Source: Gadus chalcogrammus
Lineage: Eukaryota > Chordata > Actinopteri > Gadiformes > Gadidae
DNA length: 64,000 nt
Direction: 5' to 3'
NCBI RefSeq assembly: GCF_026213295.1
Contig: NC_079415.1
Coordinates: 24,656,610-24,720,609, forward strand
A program made the translations under genes and the position numbers. Under the pieces are notes generated by a model. The model had not been told where the DNA came from and searched no databases. It was given only the letters and a program-made list of their open reading frames with translations. The stretch's first letter is position 1; each line of letters begins with the position of its first letter. Shown in pieces: positions 61,616 to 64,000 of this stretch.

Positions 61616-61839
61616 TAACATCCTTAAATGCAAACGGCCTAAGGAAAATGATCAAAAAAGAAAGAACGATTGAACTCTGTAAATCTGACATATTGTGCCT
61701 TCAAGAAACGCATTGGGATAATGAACTTGTGAAAACCCTTGGAAAACTTTGGAAAGGGCCCATATTTATAGACAATGGGAGTGCGAAGGCATGTGGAGTG
61801 GCTATCCTTGTCAGAGAGAGGTCTGTTAGTGGTGTCAAG

Positions 61840-62814
61840 TAGGGCTGCAGGATATATCGGCTATGCACGATATATCGATATAATTTCCAAGGGGATACAA
61901 GATTTGACAATATCGTTTATATCGATAAGCGTTAAAATTGTCAGTTTCCCCCTCAAGCGTCTGCAGCGCTTGCCTTGGAGACTGTGAGTGCGACCCCTCC
62001 CTCTCCCACTCTGTCTTCCCGAACGTGCCGTGTGCAAAGACGCCTCATTCCCGCCCCCACTGCCCCCTCACAACACAACAAGCATGGATGATACCCGTAA
62101 AGAAAACGAGACGGCGGCGGGAGACGAAATTGTTTCAAAAAGGAGAAACAATGGCTCCATAATGTGGAAATAGTTCGGGTTTAAAAAAAACAGATGAGCA
62201 GCAGCTGCAGGTCATCTGTAGAGAGTGTAGCAAAACCGTTGCGACTAAAAGTGGAAGCACGACAAATCTGTTCCACCATTTACAGCAGCGGCGTGCCTAA
62301 AACTCTGACAGTTTCTTCTGCCCCGAAACCAGGGCCGGCGCTCGGCAGATGTGTTGGGGGCGCCCTCTGGTGACGCTCTTAATTAATTAATTAAAATATA
62401 CGAAACAAGCGAAATGAAACCAAACATTTTTCCCAAATGGAACGGAGAAGGGAGGGGGCGGGGGATTAAAGTTACGGCGCACTGAAACCCTCACCGTAGT
62501 ACGCAGGACAATGCGACGAAGCCAATGCTCTTAATGGTAGCTAATGTGTGTAACCTACAGCTTTATATTGTTTTGCATAGGTGATTATTTTGTGAAGAAG
62601 GTGAAAAACGTCCCTTTTTTTTAAACATGTCACATGTTGCAGTAATACTGACCTATGTTTTAATAAAAGTGCTTGCAACATCTCACATTTGGCTTTTGAC
62701 TTACAAAAAAAACATCTAACCCACTCTATAGAAAATATCGAGATATATATCGTATATCGCCATTCAGCCAAAAAATATCGGGATATCATATTTTGCCCAT
62801 ATCGTGCAGCACTA
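61840..62814 (+). mobile_element. hAT element with BED-finger remnant, nested in the LINE
   Basis: The ends TAGGGCTGCAGGATAT and inverted TAGTGCTGCACGATAT are flanked by a perfect 8-bp duplication GTGTCAAG (61832-61839, 62815-62822). The plus strand encodes MDDTRKENETAAGDEIVSKR and, after a stop, VICRECSKTVATKSGSTTNL, a BED finger as in ZBED proteins. 62334-62375 resembles another repeat end. No catalytic domain. Confidence 0.9.
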
Positions 62815-63249
62815 GTGTCAAGCAAAGCTTTTGTGGAGGGAATAGACGCGTGATAGCGATAGAATTTGTCCACAATAAAAACACATACAAATTAATCAAT
62901 ATATATGCACCAAACGTGGAGGAACTGAGAAAAGGTTTTTTTGAGGACTAGGAGGTTCTGTGCACGGGAGGTTGTATAATGGTTGGTGACTATAATGTAA
63001 AATTATCAAGACTAGATTATTCAAATAATGTAATATACAGGTATGATGGGTCAAGGAACTTTTTGAAAAGCATGATGGCAGAACACAAAATGGTGGACAT
63101 ATGGAGGGAGGAAAATGCAGAACGAAAACTGTTTTTGCGGAGGCAGGTGGTTATGGGGACCCTTAAACAGAGTAGAATAGACCTGGTTCTAGTTAGGAAA
63201 TCATTGTCAGCCAAATACAAGAGGTGAAATATACTTTTACCACTCTTAG

Positions 63250-63848
63250 GGTGCACTCACACTAGGCCATCTGGCCGTGGCCGTGGCCGTTTTCACACCT
63301 AACCGTGCTCAAATCTGCCAGTGTGAGTGTGGCCAGTCTGGCCAGGCCAGGCCAATTTGGCCACTTGGGAGAGGTGTGCTGCTACGGTACGGGCCGCTAC
63401 GGTACAGATGCTAATGAGCCGACACGTGCACACGCACGGCTACGCAACCTGAGCTGGATGACGTATAGTCCATGCGACGACCACGGACATAATAAAGGCG
63501 ACGAGCCTTCTTTCCCATTAAACGGTAAACATATATCCAAATAAGCAACAGACTCAGCAAAGTGTGAAATGTGTTCTCTGTGTTGTTGTCCATTGTTGTT
63601 AGAACTCTGACTGGCGGCAGACTTTATTATGGTTCATGCAGCGGACGCTTGGTGATGACGTGTTACTTACGACGTGATGACGTATGTACAAGAGCCTACC
63701 GTGGCCGGGCCACAGTTGCGACGGCCAACGGCCACGACCAGATGGCCTAGTGCGAGTGCAGGCCAGAGAACAATGGGGCCATTTGAGCACAGTTAGGTGT
63801 GAAAACGGCCAACGGCCACGGCCAGATGGCCTAGTGTGAGTGCACCCC
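63250..63848. mobile_element. MITE with long inverted ends, nested in the LINE
   Basis: The terminal repeats GTGCACTCACACTAGGCCAT extend over about 50 bp with GGCCGTGGCCGT-type internal repeats and gttttcacacctaa. TAG is present on both sides (63247-63249, 63849-63851), a 3-bp duplication as in PIF/Harbinger. Removing it rejoins TTL to SDHE of the LINE endonuclease. Confidence 0.85.
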
Positions 63849-64000
63849 TAGTGATCATGAAAGAAAAGGTTAAAAAGAAAAGCATATACTATGCCAAACA
63901 AATGAACTTTAGAATGGATCAGGTAGAGAAAGAGATACAAAATAAATGAAACGAAGAAGCAGGGAAAGCAGACAAAGATGCAAATTATAATATACAAAAT

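Larger units (their letters stand above)
61606..63925 (+). pseudogene. LINE ORF2 endonuclease domain, split by two insertions
   Basis: The start MVIITSLNANGLRK carries the active-site Asn, then CLQETHW (Glu). After the hAT the frame resumes exactly: INIYAPNVEELRKG, an in-frame TAG at 62949, MVGDYNVK (the GDxN motif) and SRIDLVLVRKS. A one-base shift near 63217 follows, then YTFTTL. After the MITE comes SDHE. All main APE-type motifs are visible, so the insertions hit a recognisable endonuclease gene. Confidence 0.85.
60052..64000 (+). mobile_element. Tx1-type (L1 clade) LINE, likely 5S-targeted, with nested insertions; runs off the window
   Basis: It starts straight after the 5S fragment, in the same orientation. 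ORF1 (60188-61615) has CCHC zinc knuckles. ORF2 begins at 61606 with an apurinic-type endonuclease. A hAT (61840-62814) and a MITE (63250-63848) interrupt it, and the host frame resumes after both. Mutsu-type elements of the Tx1 group are known to insert into 5S rRNA genes in fish. The fit to that family is an inference from the flank. RT lies beyond 64000. Confidence 0.82.

Overview
The window is vertebrate, and the sequence points to a teleost fish. It has long dinucleotide tracts, tRNA-derived SINEs, and DIRS, hAT, Harbinger, Tc1, pogo and Tx1-like transposons of fish type, packed into the introns of a conserved muscle gene. The density of (CA)n and (CT)n would fit a cod-like (gadiform) fish, but that is a weak guess.

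The one host gene I can support is speg (striated muscle preferentially expressed protein kinase), on the minus strand. Twenty-two coding exons run from a start codon at 52560 down to the first part of kinase domain 1 at about 3132-3375. Every junction I could read is phase-consistent except the 5' boundary of exon 4, which lies in a 100-N gap. Many exons are under 130 bp. The N-terminus is a short alternative start (MKKIWSKKRFQ, then a 43-bp exon). A proline-rich linker follows, then Ig domains matching human Ig3-Ig6, an FN3 domain, two further Ig-type units, and the glycine loop, lysine and alpha-C of kinase 1. The rest of kinase 1 and everything after it lies outside the window beyond base 1. 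An exon block for human Ig2 is not found where expected.

The introns hold most of the DNA. The intron at 10313-20221 carries a structurally complete DIRS retrotransposon (11161-18906) with gag, RT-RNase H and tyrosine recombinase genes, inverted terminal repeats and an internal complementary region. A hAT-type element with an 8-bp target duplication sits in its 5' minisatellite. The intron at 5554-10199 holds a TTAA-flanked element (5666-9952) that contains a second, internally deleted DIRS and a small hAT. Other introns carry a TTAA element (25792-27391), a decayed Tc1 transposon (29266-30742), a satellite-like element split by a TTAA insertion (32473-33719), a second copy of the 5666-9952 family (34788-36280), and several mini- and microsatellites.

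Upstream of the speg start codon (52561-64000) I see no host gene. This part has a large CT/GA tract, a 355-bp hAT with a BED finger, an RT fragment of a LINE, two copies of a SINE/LINE-tail repeat, and a Tx1-type LINE (60052 to the window end). That LINE begins directly after a fragment of 5S ribosomal RNA and is itself split by two DNA transposons. The 5S-LINE junction, the DIRS pair and the repeated BED-finger hAT miniatures are the most interesting parts.
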